From the NCBI GenBank assembly GCA_900763705.1, contig CAAFLG010000050.1:25202-89201 (forward strand): DNA of 64,000 bases, written 5' to 3'. The DNA comes from an uncultured Oscillospiraceae bacterium. Its GTDB lineage: Bacteria; Bacillota; Clostridia; Oscillospirales; Oscillospiraceae. This document shows positions 52,623-61,476 of this stretch, piece after piece (position 1 is the stretch's first letter; every line of letters begins with the position of its first letter). The notes under the pieces were generated by a model. That model was not told the DNA's origin, made no database searches, and saw only the letters and a program-made list of their open reading frames with translations. The position numbers and the translations under genes were made by a program.

Positions 52623-53396
52623 ATGAGAATCGTTGTCAAGGTCGGCACCTCCACGCTGGCGCACCCCACCGGGCGGCTGAATATTCAGCGCATGGAGCGC
52701 TTCTGCAAGGTTCTGAGCGACCTCAAAAATATGGGACACGAGATCATCCTCGTTTCCTCCGGCGCCATCGCGATGGGCTTTGGCAAGCTCAACCTGAGCG
52801 AGCGGCCGCAGGACACGCCGACCAAGCAGGCCTCTGCCGCGGTCGGCCAGTGCGAGCTGATGTACATTTACGACAAGCTGTTCACGGAGTACAACCACAC
52901 CGTCGCGCAGCTGCTCATCACCGCGCCCGACATTGAAGAGGGCGGCAGCCGGCGCGAGAACTTCCACAATACGCTCGCGCGCCTTCTGGAACTCGGCGCG
53001 CTGCCGATCATCAACGAGAACGACACGATCTCCACCGCGGAGTTCGGCATCGGCGACAACGACACCCTCTCCGCCGTCGTGGCGGCGACAGTCCATGCCG
53101 ATCTTCTCATCCTGCTCTCGGACATCGACGGGCTCTTCGACGGCGACCCGCGCAAAAATCCCGACGCCAAGCTCATCGACACAGTGGACAAAATCGACGA
53201 GCACATCATTTCCCTCGGCGGCGGCAGCGGCTCGAGTCTCGGCACGGGCGGCATGGCGACCAAGCTGCGCGCGGCGCAGATGGCGACGGCGGCGGGCTGC
53301 GAGATGGTCATCACCAACGGCCAGACGCCCGAGATCCTCTACGATGTCGCCGCCGGCAAGCGCGTGGGCACAAGATTTACGGTAAAGAAGGACTAA
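52623..53396 (+). CDS. proB: Glutamate 5-kinase (without PUA domain)
   Basis: 257 residues, amino-acid-kinase fold: VVKVGTSTLAHPTGRLN, ILVSSGAIAMGFGKL, IINENDTISTAEFGIGDNDTLSAVVA and LGTGGMATKLRAAQMATAAG. Phosphorylates glutamate in proline synthesis. The C-terminal PUA domain of the ~367-residue E. coli form is missing, as in several Gram-positive enzymes. GGAGG ahead of ATG 52623 decides the start. proA follows after three bases. Confidence 0.94.
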   Translation: MRIVVKVGTSTLAHPTGRLNIQRMERFCKVLSDLKNMGHEIILVSSGAIAMGFGKLNLSERPQDTPTKQASAAVGQCELMYIYDKLFTEYNHTVAQLLITAPDIEEGGSRRENFHNTLARLLELGALPIINENDTISTAEFGIGDNDTLSAVVAATVHADLLILLSDIDGLFDGDPRKNPDAKLIDTVDKIDEHIISLGGGSGSSLGTGGMATKLRAAQMATAAGCEMVITNGQTPEILYDVAAGKRVGTRFTVKKD

Positions 53397-53399
53397 AAT

Positions 53400-54656
53400 A
53401 TGACGACCATTGATCTTTTGAAGAAAACGAGAGCCTCATGGGGCAGCATCCGCAGCGCGAGCGCGGAGGAGAAAAACCGCCTGCTGCTCGCAATGGCGGA
53501 AAGCCTCGAGGCGAATTACGCTGATATTCTGCGCGAAAATGAAAAGGACCTCGACGCGGCGCGCGGGCATATCTCCGAGGTGATGCTCGACCGCCTCGCA
53601 CTGACGGAAGCGCGCATCCGCGCGATGGCCGACGGCATCCGCGAGGCCGCGGCGCTCCCCGACCATGTGGGGCGCACGCTCGCGCAATTCACGCGTCCCA
53701 ACGGCATGACCATCACCAAGCGGCAGGTACCGCTCGGTCTTGTCGCCATCATTTATGAGAGCCGTCCGAATGTCACCTCGGACGCGGCGGCGCTTTGCAT
53801 CAAGAGCGGCAACGTGTGTATGCTGCGCAGCGGCAAGGAGGCCTACCGTTCCTCCCACGCCATCGTCACGGCGCTCAAGGCGGGCATCGAGGCCGCAGGC
53901 GGCGACGGCGATATTGTCAACATCGTTGAGGACACGACACACGCGAGCGCGCAGGCGCTGATGACGGCGGACGGCCTTGTGGACCTGCTCATTCCGCGCG
54001 GCGGCAAGGGCCTCATCCGCGCCTGCGTAGAGAATGCGACCGTTCCCTGCATCGAGACCGGCACCGGCATCTGCCATGTGTACGTCGACCGAGACGCGGA
54101 CCTTGACATGGCGGTGAAGATCATCGTAAACGCCAAGACGAGCCGCCCCTCGGTCTGCAACGCCGAGGAAGTCTGCCTTGTCCACCGCGCGATCGCAAAG
54201 GGCTTTTTGCCGCGTCTCAAAACGGCGCTCGTCGATGAACGCAAGGCGGCGGGGCTCTCTCCCGTGGAGCTGCGGCTCGACGAAGCGGCGCTGGAGATCA
54301 TCCCCGGCACGATGGCGACGGAGCACGACTTCGACACCGAATTTCTCGACTATATTCTCGCCGTGGCGGTCGTGGACGATCTCGACGCTGCCATCGCGCA
54401 CGTCCAGCAGCACTCCACGCACCACAGCGACTGCATCGTGACGGAGGACAAGGAAGCGGCGGCGCGCTTTGTCGACGAGGTCGACAGCGCAGCGGTGTAT
54501 GTCAACGTCTCCACGCGCTTTACCGACGGCGGCGAGTTCGGCCTCGGCTGCGAGATGGGCATTTCGACGCAGAAGCTCCACGCGCGCGGGCCGATGGGTC
54601 TCGACGAGCTGAGCACCTACAAATACGTCATCACCGGCAGCGGTCAGGTCCGATAA
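53400..54656 (+). CDS. proA: Gamma-glutamyl phosphate reductase
   Basis: 418 residues, aldehyde-dehydrogenase fold: [67 protein letters not shown], and the catalytic Cys region [17 protein letters not shown]. Forms glutamate-5-semialdehyde from the ProB product. proC is not in the window. Tightly coupled to proB and followed by an amidohydrolase. Confidence 0.95.
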   Translation: MTTIDLLKKTRASWGSIRSASAEEKNRLLLAMAESLEANYADILRENEKDLDAARGHISEVMLDRLALTEARIRAMADGIREAAALPDHVGRTLAQFTRPNGMTITKRQVPLGLVAIIYESRPNVTSDAAALCIKSGNVCMLRSGKEAYRSSHAIVTALKAGIEAAGGDGDIVNIVEDTTHASAQALMTADGLVDLLIPRGGKGLIRACVENATVPCIETGTGICHVYVDRDADLDMAVKIIVNAKTSRPSVCNAEEVCLVHRAIAKGFLPRLKTALVDERKAAGLSPVELRLDEAALEIIPGTMATEHDFDTEFLDYILAVAVVDDLDAAIAHVQQHSTHHSDCIVTEDKEAAARFVDEVDSAAVYVNVSTRFTDGGEFGLGCEMGISTQKLHARGPMGLDELSTYKYVITGSGQVR

Positions 54657-54678
54657 ATCCAGAAAGGCGGATACTCCG

Positions 54679-55974
54679 ATGTACCACAACAACAAACGAT
54701 ACGCGCTGACGAATTGCGTGATCTTAGACGGCTCTGAGCACATGGAGCCGCAGACGGGCAAAGCCGTCTGCATCGACGGCGATAAGATCGCCGAAATTAC
54801 CGACGCGCAGCACATCCCCGCAGGCTATGAGACCGTCGACCTCGGCGGCAGATATGTGCTACCGGGCCTCATCAATATGCACGTCCACCTCCCCGCCTCG
54901 GGCAAGCCGAAGAAAAAGGCAAGCGACCCGAAAAAGCTCGTAAAGCTCATCACCTCCTGTGCGCTGACGAATAAGGTCGGCCTCAATATGTGCGAGGGGT
55001 ACGCCAAGACCGAGCTGCTCTCGGGCGTGACGACGATCCGCACAGTCGGCGGCGTTGCGGATTACGACACGCGCATCCGCGATCTCGCGGCGGCGGGCAA
55101 GATCCTTGCCCCGCGCGTGCTGGCCTCGAACATGGCAGTCTCCGTCCCCGGCGGACACATGGCGGGCTCGCTCGCCTACGAAGCGCACACGGCGGCGGAG
55201 GCCGCGTCCTTCGTCGAGAAGATTGCCGGGGACAAGCCCGACCTCATCAAGCTGATGATCACCGGCGGCGTGCTGGATGCCGAGGTCGTGGGCGAGCCGG
55301 GCGTGCTACGTATGCCCCCCGCGCTCGTCAAGGCCGCGTGCGATAAGGCGCACTCCCTCGGTATGCTCGTCGCGGCGCACGTTGAAAGCCCCGAAGGCGT
55401 GACCGTCGCGCTGCAAAACGGCGTGGATTCCATCGAGCACGGCGCGCAGCCGACGCAGGAGATGCTCGACCTCTTCAAAGCGCGCGGTGCCTTCCAGATC
55501 TCGACCATCTCCCCCGCCCTTCCCTATGCGCTCTTCGACCGCAGCATCTCGCACGCAAGCCGCGAGCAGCAGGAAAACGGCAAGATCGTCTTTGACGGCA
55601 TCATCGCGCTGGCAAAAGCAAACCTTGCTTCCGGCGTGCCCGTCGGCCTCGGCACGGACGTGGGCTGCCCCTACATCACGCATTACGATATGTGGCGCGA
55701 GCTGAACCACTTTGTCAAATACTGCGGCGTGACGCCCGCCTTCGCGCTCTACAGCGCGACCAAGCTGAACGCTCGCCTTGCCGGTATCGGCGATGTGACC
55801 GGCAGCATTGAAGCGGGCAAGCGCGCCGATCTCATCGTCTGCACGGACGACCCGCTCAAAAGCCCGAGCGCGCTGCGCACGCTTGACATGGTCGTAAGCG
55901 GCGGCTACCGCATCGATAAGCCGCAGGTCAAGAAAATGCCCGAGGTCGAGCGTGAGCTCGACAAGTTCCTGTGA
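54679..55974 (+). CDS. Amidohydrolase family protein (imidazolonepropionase/prolidase-like)
   Basis: 431 residues with a complete binuclear metal set: HVH in NMHVHLP (~68), a Lys suited to carboxylation in LIKLMITGG (~190), His in AAHVES (~233) and SIEHGAQ (~253), and Asp in GLGTDVGCP (~327). Related to the imidazolonepropionase-like hydrolases that include Xaa-Pro dipeptidases and carboxypeptidases. Placement 22 bases after proA makes a proline-peptide or proline-related substrate attractive, but this is inference. AAAGGCGG precedes ATG 54679. Confidence 0.87.
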   Translation: MYHNNKRYALTNCVILDGSEHMEPQTGKAVCIDGDKIAEITDAQHIPAGYETVDLGGRYVLPGLINMHVHLPASGKPKKKASDPKKLVKLITSCALTNKVGLNMCEGYAKTELLSGVTTIRTVGGVADYDTRIRDLAAAGKILAPRVLASNMAVSVPGGHMAGSLAYEAHTAAEAASFVEKIAGDKPDLIKLMITGGVLDAEVVGEPGVLRMPPALVKAACDKAHSLGMLVAAHVESPEGVTVALQNGVDSIEHGAQPTQEMLDLFKARGAFQISTISPALPYALFDRSISHASREQQENGKIVFDGIIALAKANLASGVPVGLGTDVGCPYITHYDMWRELNHFVKYCGVTPAFALYSATKLNARLAGIGDVTGSIEAGKRADLIVCTDDPLKSPSALRTLDMVVSGGYRIDKPQVKKMPEVERELDKFL

Positions 55975-55979
55975 GCGCG

Positions 55980-56453
55980 ATGAAGTACCTTGTATTATCC
56001 GATTCCCACGGCAATGTGGACAATATGGCGCGCGCCGTGGAGTGCGAGAAGCCGGACGGCATCATCCACCTTGGCGACTGCTGGCGCGACGCGGAGGAGC
56101 TGCATGAGCTCTTTCCCCGCCTGCCGCTCGAGCAGGTGCCGGGCAACTGCGACTTTGGTCGCTTTGAGGCGCCCGAGCGCGTACTCATCTTAGACGACCA
56201 CCGCGTGCTCATCGCGCACGGACACACGATGGGCGTGAAGACAGGGCTGCTGCGCGCGCAGTATCGCGCGCTGGAGCAGAACGCCGATCTTCTGCTCTTC
56301 GGTCACACGCATATACCGCTCGTGGACGCGTCGGCACGGCCGATGCTGCTCAACCCCGGCTCGATCGGCGACGTGCGCAGGCCGACCTACGGCGTGCTGG
56401 AATGTAAGGATGGGAAGATCATTCCCTCGGTCTTCAAATTGGAGCACACATAA
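55980..56453 (+). CDS. YfcE/MJ0936-type metallophosphodiesterase
   Basis: 157 residues: MKYLVLSDSHGNVDNM, IHLGDCWRDAEEL, VPGNCDF, LIAHGHTMGV and LLFGHTHIP, followed by NPGSIGDVRRPTYGV. Metal-dependent phosphodiesterase of the small stand-alone type; natural substrate unknown. ATG 55980 gives the family-typical N-terminus; a GTG nine bases upstream overlaps the previous stop (GTGA) and is an alternative. Last gene of the proBA-amidohydrolase unit. Confidence 0.9.
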   Translation: MKYLVLSDSHGNVDNMARAVECEKPDGIIHLGDCWRDAEELHELFPRLPLEQVPGNCDFGRFEAPERVLILDDHRVLIAHGHTMGVKTGLLRAQYRALEQNADLLLFGHTHIPLVDASARPMLLNPGSIGDVRRPTYGVLECKDGKIIPSVFKLEHT

Positions 56454-56454
56454 A

Positions 56455-56493
56455 AAAAGAAGAGAGACGTGATTCGTCTCTCTTCTTTCTTTT
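56455..56493. terminator. Bidirectional intrinsic terminator
   Basis: AAAGAAGAGAGACG / CGTCTCTCTTCTTT around TGATT with T-runs on both strands, between convergent genes; it overlaps the last bases of the LysR gene. Confidence 0.9.
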
Positions 56494-57340
56494 ACAAATC
56501 AAGAAATCGGTGGGCGAGGTCGGACGCGTTCGTATGCTTGAGACAGACGACGTTCAGCTCGTGCACACCCGTGAGCGGCGGGCAGGAGAAGTGGGCAATG
56601 CCTTCATCTCCCTTGACGACCGCCTCATAGAGAAAGCTCACACCCTGCCCCGCGCGCACAAGGTCGCGGATGATCTTGAAACTGCTGATGCAGACATTGG
56701 AGCGGAAGGCATCGGGCGTATAGCCGCACTGCTGGAGCTCGCGCTCTAAGATGTTGCGCGTGCCGGAGCCGGGCTCGCGCAGGATGAGCCGCTCGGAAAA
56801 GAGCTCGGGCAGCGGCACCTCGCGTCCCGAAAAGGGGTGCCCTTTCGCGCACACGCCGATATACGGTTCATTGCGCAGCAGGAAGCTTTCGTAACGGCGC
56901 TTATCGAAAATGCCCTCGAGCACAACGAAGTCGAGCTCCCCGCCCTCAAGCTGGGCAAGCAGGTGGGCGGTGTTGTCGACGGTGAAGAAAAGTTCGTTTT
57001 CCGGCTGGTGCAGAAAGCACTTGATCTGCGGCGGCAGGATGTAGTCGCCGATGGATTTGGTCGCGCCGATGCGAAGGCGCGTCTTTTCCTGCGCGCTGAG
57101 CGCGCGGCGCAGCTCCTCGTCCTGATAGCGCTGGCTGATGGCATAGGTCTCAAGCGTCTCGCCCTGCGGCGTTTTTCTGAGCTTGCGGCTGTCGTAGGTG
57201 AAAAGGCGCACGCCGTAGAGGGCTTCAAGCGCCTGGATCTGCTTGGTGACGGTCGGCTGCGTCAGGTGCAGGCGCTCGGCCGCCTTACGATAGTTCATCG
57301 TGGCGCAGAGCGTCAGAAATGTTTCAAGCCGCTGGTCCAT
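56492..57340 (-). CDS. LysR-family regulator divergent from yeiH
   Basis: 282 residues: helix-turn-helix LETFLTLCATMNYRKAAERLHLTQPTVTKQIQALEALYGVRLF, then the effector-binding domain. Resembles the CysL/YeiE-type regulators that flank YeiH transporters. ATG 57340 follows GAGGAGGGGG; an upstream in-frame start at 57388 is rejected. Its promoter overlaps that of yeiH, so it probably controls both. Confidence 0.92.
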   Translation of the reverse strand: MDQRLETFLTLCATMNYRKAAERLHLTQPTVTKQIQALEALYGVRLFTYDSRKLRKTPQGETLETYAISQRYQDEELRRALSAQEKTRLRIGATKSIGDYILPPQIKCFLHQPENELFFTVDNTAHLLAQLEGGELDFVVLEGIFDKRRYESFLLRNEPYIGVCAKGHPFSGREVPLPELFSERLILREPGSGTRNILERELQQCGYTPDAFRSNVCISSFKIIRDLVRAGQGVSFLYEAVVKGDEGIAHFSCPPLTGVHELNVVCLKHTNASDLAHRFLDL

Positions 57341-57398
57341 GCTCTCCCCCTCCTCATCAATAACAAAATGGAATCGACATATTCTCATTTATAATTTT

Positions 57399-57428
57399 AT
57401 TATATCATAAGTCGGTGCTATAATACAA
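57399..57428 (-). promoter_or_regulatory. Promoter of the second LysR gene, overlapping the yeiH -10
   Basis: On the minus strand TTGTAT (57428-57423), 18-base spacer, TATAAT (57404-57399). The plus-strand TATAAT of yeiH at 57419-57424 overlaps the -35, the usual arrangement for LysR autoregulation. Confidence 0.65.
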
Positions 57429-57460
57429 CGGCAACAAGCTTTGGAGGAGAGAGAAATCAC

Positions 57461-58516
57461 ATGAAATTCATCGAAACCGTAAAAAAAATGCTGCCCGGCT
57501 GCGCCATCGCGCTCGTCATCGCCGTGGTCGCCAAGTTTTTGGAGCAGCTCGAGGAATCGGCGGGGCTGCACCTGATCGGCGCGTCGGTCATCGCCATGTT
57601 CATCGGCATGATCGTCAACCGCTTCTATGCGCCGAATGAGAAGACAACGCCCGGCATCAAGTTCACCTCGAAAAAGATCCTTAAATTCGCCATCATCCTG
57701 CTCGGCGCAAGCCTGAACATCACGACCGTTCTCACGGTCGGCAAGTTCTCGCTCACCGTCATGCTCTTCACGCTTGCCACCTGCTTCGGCCTCGGCTACC
57801 TTGTCGGCAAGGCGCTGGGGCTCGACTGGAAGACGAGCAGTCTCATCAACGCGGGCACGGGCATCTGCGGCGGCAGTGCCATTGCCGCCGTCGCCCCCGT
57901 CATTGAGGCAACGGATATGGACATCGCCTACGGCATGTCGGCAACGTTCCTCTTTGATACGATCATGGTCGTCGTCTTCCCGCTGCTCGGCCGCGCGATG
58001 GGCCTTTCCGACGCAGCCTTCGGCCTGTGGGCCGGTACGGCGGTCAACGATACGTCGAGCGTCGTGGCGACGGGCTACGCCTTCAGCGAGGCCGCGGGCG
58101 ACTTTGCCACGATGGTCAAGCTGACGCGCACGCTCGCCATCATCCCGACGGTACTGGTCTTCGCAGCCATCAGCATCCGCTTGAAGCAGAAGGCCGCCGC
58201 GCAGAGCGGCGAGCATGGCGTGAAGGTCAATATGAAGTCCCTCTTCCCGTGGTTCATCCTCGGCTTCCTTGCGATGTCCATCCTCTGCTCGCTCGGCATC
58301 ATCCCCGCGTCTCTTGCCGCCACGCTCAAGAGCATCAGCAAGTTCCTCATGGTCGCGGCACTTGCTGCCATCGGCCTGAACACCAACTTTGCCGCCCTGT
58401 GCAAGTCCGGCGCAAAGCCGATGCTGCACGGCTTCATCGTCTCGCTGCTCGTGGTGCTCGTGGCCATCGCAGTCGAGTATATGCTCGGCATCGCGCCTTA
58501 CGGCACACTCGTCTGA
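57461..58516 (+). CDS. YeiH-family putative sulfate exporter
   Basis: 351 residues with about ten membrane helices: GCAIALVIAVVAKFLE, LIGASVIAMFIGMIVNRFY, LKFAIILLGASLNITTVL, and the family signature SLINAGTGICGGSAIAAVAPVIEA. Family UPF0324/PSE; export of sulfate or related anions has been proposed but is not proven. Gene pairing with a divergent LysR is typical. GGAGGAGAGA precedes ATG 57461. Its 3' end overlaps the convergent kinase gene by 19 bases. Confidence 0.9.
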   Translation: MKFIETVKKMLPGCAIALVIAVVAKFLEQLEESAGLHLIGASVIAMFIGMIVNRFYAPNEKTTPGIKFTSKKILKFAIILLGASLNITTVLTVGKFSLTVMLFTLATCFGLGYLVGKALGLDWKTSSLINAGTGICGGSAIAAVAPVIEATDMDIAYGMSATFLFDTIMVVVFPLLGRAMGLSDAAFGLWAGTAVNDTSSVVATGYAFSEAAGDFATMVKLTRTLAIIPTVLVFAAISIRLKQKAAAQSGEHGVKVNMKSLFPWFILGFLAMSILCSLGIIPASLAATLKSISKFLMVAALAAIGLNTNFAALCKSGAKPMLHGFIVSLLVVLVAIAVEYMLGIAPYGTLV

Positions 58517-59100
58517 TCGTCACCTGAGAGGATGAGATCACAGCGTTCGGGCACGCCCAGCGCTGAAAAATAGCGCTGCTCAAAGGGGATCCAGCGTGCA
58601 AAAAACTGCTCTGCCTTCGCGGGCGCATTCCTCACGAGGATGCGCTCGCGCTGTTTTTCCGGCGAAATGGCGAGAAACACCGTGAGGTCATAGTACGGTG
58701 CAAGGTCGGGGTGCATGGCATAGGCCCCTTCGACGATGTTGAGTTTTCCCGGCTCGATCCTGCGCGGTGGGGCGATGGTAAAGCTCGCGCAGTCGAAGCG
58801 GCGGTAGTCGACAGCCTTCCCCTGCCGCAGCGGCAGCAACACCTCCGACAAAAAGCGCTCGCGGTCGACATTGCCGCCCGGCTCTGAAAAGCGCTCCGGC
58901 GTGCGCTGCTCGGGACGGAGGAAAAAATCGTCCATGTGGAAGACAGGGCAGGCGTAAACGCTTTGCAGCAGCTCGCCCAGCGTCGTTTTCCCGCTCGCAC
59001 TGCCGCCGTCGATGGCAACGATCACGCGCTCCCGCTCCGCCATCAGGCGGTCGATGCGCGTAAGGAGCACTCGGATGCGCTCCAAAGAAAGGTCGTTCAT
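58498..59100 (-). CDS. Uridine kinase-like P-loop kinase
   Basis: 200 residues: P-loop VIVAIDGGSASGKTTLGELL, FHMDDFFLRPEQRTPERF (nucleoside/base-binding and Asp), IVEGAYAMHPDL, and a lid-like RERILVRN. Belongs to the uridine kinase/PRK family in its short clostridial form; could phosphorylate uridine or another small alcohol substrate. Divergent from the ECF S-component gene, whose substrate might be related, but no direct evidence. Confidence 0.83.
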   Translation of the reverse strand: MNDLSLERIRVLLTRIDRLMAERERVIVAIDGGSASGKTTLGELLQSVYACPVFHMDDFFLRPEQRTPERFSEPGGNVDRERFLSEVLLPLRQGKAVDYRRFDCASFTIAPPRRIEPGKLNIVEGAYAMHPDLAPYYDLTVFLAISPEKQRERILVRNAPAKAEQFFARWIPFEQRYFSALGVPERCDLILSGDDQTSVP

Positions 59101-59172
59101 GAAGAATGCTCCCTATTTCAGAAAATCACACTGATGATAGCATCTTTTGTCCCTTCGCGCAAGGCTGCGGGA

Positions 59173-59201
59173 TTGACAGCGCTGTGCATTTTTGGTAAGA
59201 T
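59173..59201 (+). promoter_or_regulatory. Promoter of the ECF S-component gene
   Basis: TTGACA (59173-59178), 17-base spacer, TAAGAT (59196-59201). The ~45-base leader has only a small GGCGC hairpin and no recognisable riboswitch. Confidence 0.7.
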
Positions 59202-59253
59202 GCCTCCATCTGCACAAACGGCGCGGTGCGCCGAAAGAAACGGAGAACTTACA

Positions 59254-59808
59254 ATGAACAACGTTGTCGCTTCCACTCGCAATTCTTCCGCTGTGAGGAA
59301 GCTCACCTATTCCGCACTCTACCTCGCGCTTGCGATGGTGCTACCGTTTTTGACCGGTCAAGTCCCCAAGATCGGCTCGATGCTCTGCCCCATGCACATC
59401 CCCGCGCTGCTGTGCGGCTTCATGTGCGGCTGGCCTTGGGGCCTCGCGGTCGGTTTCCTCTCCCCCCTGCTGCGCTCGGCCATCTTCGGTATGCCGCCGG
59501 TGTGGGTGTCTGTCGCAATGGCGTTTGAAATGGCGGCCTACGGCGCGGTGTCGGGCTGGCTGTACCGCAAGCTCCGTGGGCGCGGCAGCCGCATCTACCT
59601 CTCCCTCATCGCCGCGATGCTCGCAGGCCGCCTCGTGTGGGGACTTGTGCAGTTCCTGCTCGCGGGCCTTCGCAGCACGACCTTCAACCTTACAATGTTC
59701 CTCTCCGGCGCGGTCACAATGGCCCTCCCCGGTATCATTTTGCAGCTCATTCTCATCCCCGTTCTCGTTGTGGTGATGGAGCGCACGAACATGATCCCGC
59801 ACGAGTGA
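59254..59808 (+). CDS. ECF transporter S component
   Basis: 184 residues with about six hydrophobic segments (LTYSALYLALAMVLPFLTG, ALLCGFMCGWPWGLAVGFLSPLLRSAIFG, LIAAMLAGRLVWGLVQFLLAG, PGIILQLILIPVLVVVM). The N-terminal pattern and the FLSPLLRSAIFGMPP loop are typical of the substrate-binding S components of energy-coupling-factor vitamin transporters. No riboswitch or neighbouring vitamin gene reveals the substrate. The shared EcfA/T module is not in the window. ATG 59254 has GGAGAA before it. Confidence 0.8.
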   Translation: MNNVVASTRNSSAVRKLTYSALYLALAMVLPFLTGQVPKIGSMLCPMHIPALLCGFMCGWPWGLAVGFLSPLLRSAIFGMPPVWVSVAMAFEMAAYGAVSGWLYRKLRGRGSRIYLSLIAAMLAGRLVWGLVQFLLAGLRSTTFNLTMFLSGAVTMALPGIILQLILIPVLVVVMERTNMIPHE

Positions 59809-59817
59809 CAGATCGCA

Positions 59818-59856
59818 GAAAAGGACTCAGGCGTTTGCCCGAGTCCTTTTTTCTTA
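59818..59856. terminator. Bidirectional intrinsic terminator
   Basis: AAAAGGACTC.GGC / GCC.GAGTCCTTTT hairpin followed by T-run, between the convergent ECF and DUF1836 genes. Confidence 0.88.
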
Positions 59857-59882
59857 TGCCGCCCTGCCCTTTGCAGGGAGCT

Positions 59883-60410
59883 TCACCTCTCCCCCGCCGC
59901 GCTTTCGCGCAGCAGGCGCAGATAGGCATCGAGATAAAGCTTGTGCGTCACGCTCAGAAGCGCCGAGCGCAGCAGTTTTTTCTCATCCGTCTGGTCCGAG
60001 CCGACACTCTCCAGCCGGTCGCTCGCGCCGAAGACATAGCGGATGAGGTTTTCAAACTCCTCGCAGAAGTAATGATACGCCGTCGGCAGGTCGTAGGTCT
60101 CCTGCTGGATGGAGATCAAGGTGCGGATGTCGTCCATCGCCGCAACACTCTTGACGCACGAGACAAAGACGAGATAGGCGATGCTCTCGACCCCGTAGAC
60201 CTTCTTCTCCGGCCCGGGGATGATCTTCTGCTTGACGTAATTGCTGACCATCGAGGCTGTGATGGGGCTGAGCCCGCAATCGACGATCGACTGGTTCACA
60301 TAGCGCACGACCTGCTCAAGATACAGCCCCACGCTCGGGATCTCGTTCAGGCGCGGAATATGAAAGCTGCGGACAGAGTCCGCGAGCTGCGCGTGCTTTG
60401 CTGCCTCCAT
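59883..60410 (-). CDS. DUF1836 protein, probable MerR-like regulator
   Basis: 175 residues: IPRLNEIPSVGLYLEQVVRYVNQ followed by ITASMVSNYVKQKIIPGPEKKVYGVESIAYLVFVSCVKSVAAMDDIRTLI, the helix-turn-helix-like core of DUF1836. Often encoded next to DegV in Firmicutes. Likely a DNA-binding regulator of itself and of the divergent degV, acting through the palindromes at 60461-60512; inferred from layout. AAGGAGGGG precedes the start region. Confidence 0.85.
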   Translation of the reverse strand: MEAAKHAQLADSVRSFHIPRLNEIPSVGLYLEQVVRYVNQSIVDCGLSPITASMVSNYVKQKIIPGPEKKVYGVESIAYLVFVSCVKSVAAMDDIRTLISIQQETYDLPTAYHYFCEEFENLIRYVFGASDRLESVGSDQTDEKKLLRSALLSVTHKLYLDAYLRLLRESAAGER

Positions 60411-60447
60411 CGGTCATCCCCTCCTTGTCTCGGACAATGTTTTCTTT

Positions 60448-60476
60448 ATCTTAATCAGGCTTTTCGAAAAAGTCAA
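60448..60476 (-). promoter_or_regulatory. Promoter of the DUF1836 gene
   Basis: On the minus strand TTGACT (60476-60471), 17-base spacer, TAAGAT (60453-60448). The palindrome at 60461-60470 lies within the spacer. Confidence 0.7.
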
Positions 60477-60512
60477 CAAGTTTTTCAAAAACCGATTGAC
60501 AGTTTTGCAAAA
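60461..60512. promoter_or_regulatory. Three phased TTTT-N-AAAA palindromes (probable operators)
   Basis: TTTTCGAAAA (60461-60470), TTTTTCAAAAA (60481-60491) and TTTTGCAAAA (60503-60512) have centres about 20.5 and 21.5 bases apart, roughly two helical turns. They overlap or lie between the two divergent promoters, so a regulator bound to them would repress both genes. Confidence 0.65.
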
Positions 60513-60524
60513 TCGTTGTATGGT
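60496..60524 (+). promoter_or_regulatory. Promoter of degV
   Basis: TTGACA (60496-60501), 17-base spacer, TATGGT (60519-60524). The third palindrome lies in the spacer. Confidence 0.65.
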
Positions 60525-60587
60525 AGTTTCTGATATTTGAACGCTGCGGAGCGGCCCTTTCCTGCCGCTCATCTATTGGAGGTTCCC

Positions 60588-61418
60588 ATGGTTAAGATCA
60601 TCGCCGACTCCTCTGCCGACATCAAGGCGGTAGAGGGCGTTTGCTTTCAGTCCGTCCCCATGACCATTCGCGCCGGCGGACGCGACTTTGTTGACAACGA
60701 GCAGCTCGACACCGCCGCGATGCTCGACTTTCTCGCCTCGCACAACGGTCCTTCCGGTACGGCCTGCCCCGGCCCGGAGAACTGGATGAGCGCCTTTGAG
60801 GGCGCGGATGAGATCTTCGTCGTGTGCATCACGGGCAGCTTATCCGGCACTTGGTCGTCCGCGATGGCGGCGCGCGAGCTTTATCTGCAAACCCATCCCG
60901 ACGTGAAGATCCACGTTTTCGACTCGCTGAGCACGGGCCCTGAAATGCTGCTGCTCATCGAAAAGCTCGCCTCCCTCATCCGCGAGGGGAAGTCTTTCGA
61001 CGAGATCTGCGCAGTGGGAGAGGAATATCTCTCCTCGACGCATCTTCTCTTCATCCTGCGCTCGGTCCACAACCTTGCGCAGAACGGGCGCGTGAGCAAG
61101 CTTGTCGCCGGCGCCATCGGTATTCTCGGCATCCAGATCCTCGCCGTGGCGAGCGAGCAGGGCACCATCGAACCGATAGAGAAGTGCCGCGGCGACAAAA
61201 AGGCCCGCAGCGCGATGGTACAGGCGATGTATGAGCGCGGCTATCGCGGCGGCAAGGTGCGCATCAGCCACGCGCAGAACAGCGAGGCGGCGATCGCCAT
61301 TGAGCGCGCGCTGCGCGAGCGCTTTCCGCTCGCGGACATCAAAACGCGGCTGTGCGGCGGGCTGTGCAGCTACTATGCCGAGCGCGGCGGCGTGATTGTC
61401 GGCTTTGAGACCGAGTAA
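60588..61418 (+). CDS. DegV family (fatty-acid-binding, FakB-like) protein
   Basis: 276 residues: VKIIADSSADIKAVEG at the N-terminus, VVCITGSLSGTWSSA, DSLSTGPEMLLLIEKLASLI and RVSKLVAGAIGILGIQ. DegV proteins bind a fatty acid and, as FakB, present it to the kinase FakA for phosphorylation; FakA is not in the window. GGAGG at about 60577 selects ATG 60588. Divergent from the DUF1836 gene. Confidence 0.92.
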   Translation: MVKIIADSSADIKAVEGVCFQSVPMTIRAGGRDFVDNEQLDTAAMLDFLASHNGPSGTACPGPENWMSAFEGADEIFVVCITGSLSGTWSSAMAARELYLQTHPDVKIHVFDSLSTGPEMLLLIEKLASLIREGKSFDEICAVGEEYLSSTHLLFILRSVHNLAQNGRVSKLVAGAIGILGIQILAVASEQGTIEPIEKCRGDKKARSAMVQAMYERGYRGGKVRISHAQNSEAAIAIERALRERFPLADIKTRLCGGLCSYYAERGGVIVGFETE

Positions 61419-61423
61419 TATGC

Positions 61424-61463
61424 AAAAGAGCGTCTTCCCCGGCGGGGAAGACGCTCTTCTCTT
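61424..61463. terminator. Bidirectional intrinsic terminator
   Basis: Perfect 15-bp stem AAGAGCGTCTTCCCC and its complement around GGC, with T-rich flank, between convergent degV and antiporter genes. Confidence 0.92.
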
Positions 61464-61476
61464 ATTCTCTTTGTGC

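Noticed and set aside
59202..59253. Vitamin riboswitch before the ECF S-component gene
   Set aside because: The leader is only about 45 bases with one small hairpin, too short for known vitamin aptamers.
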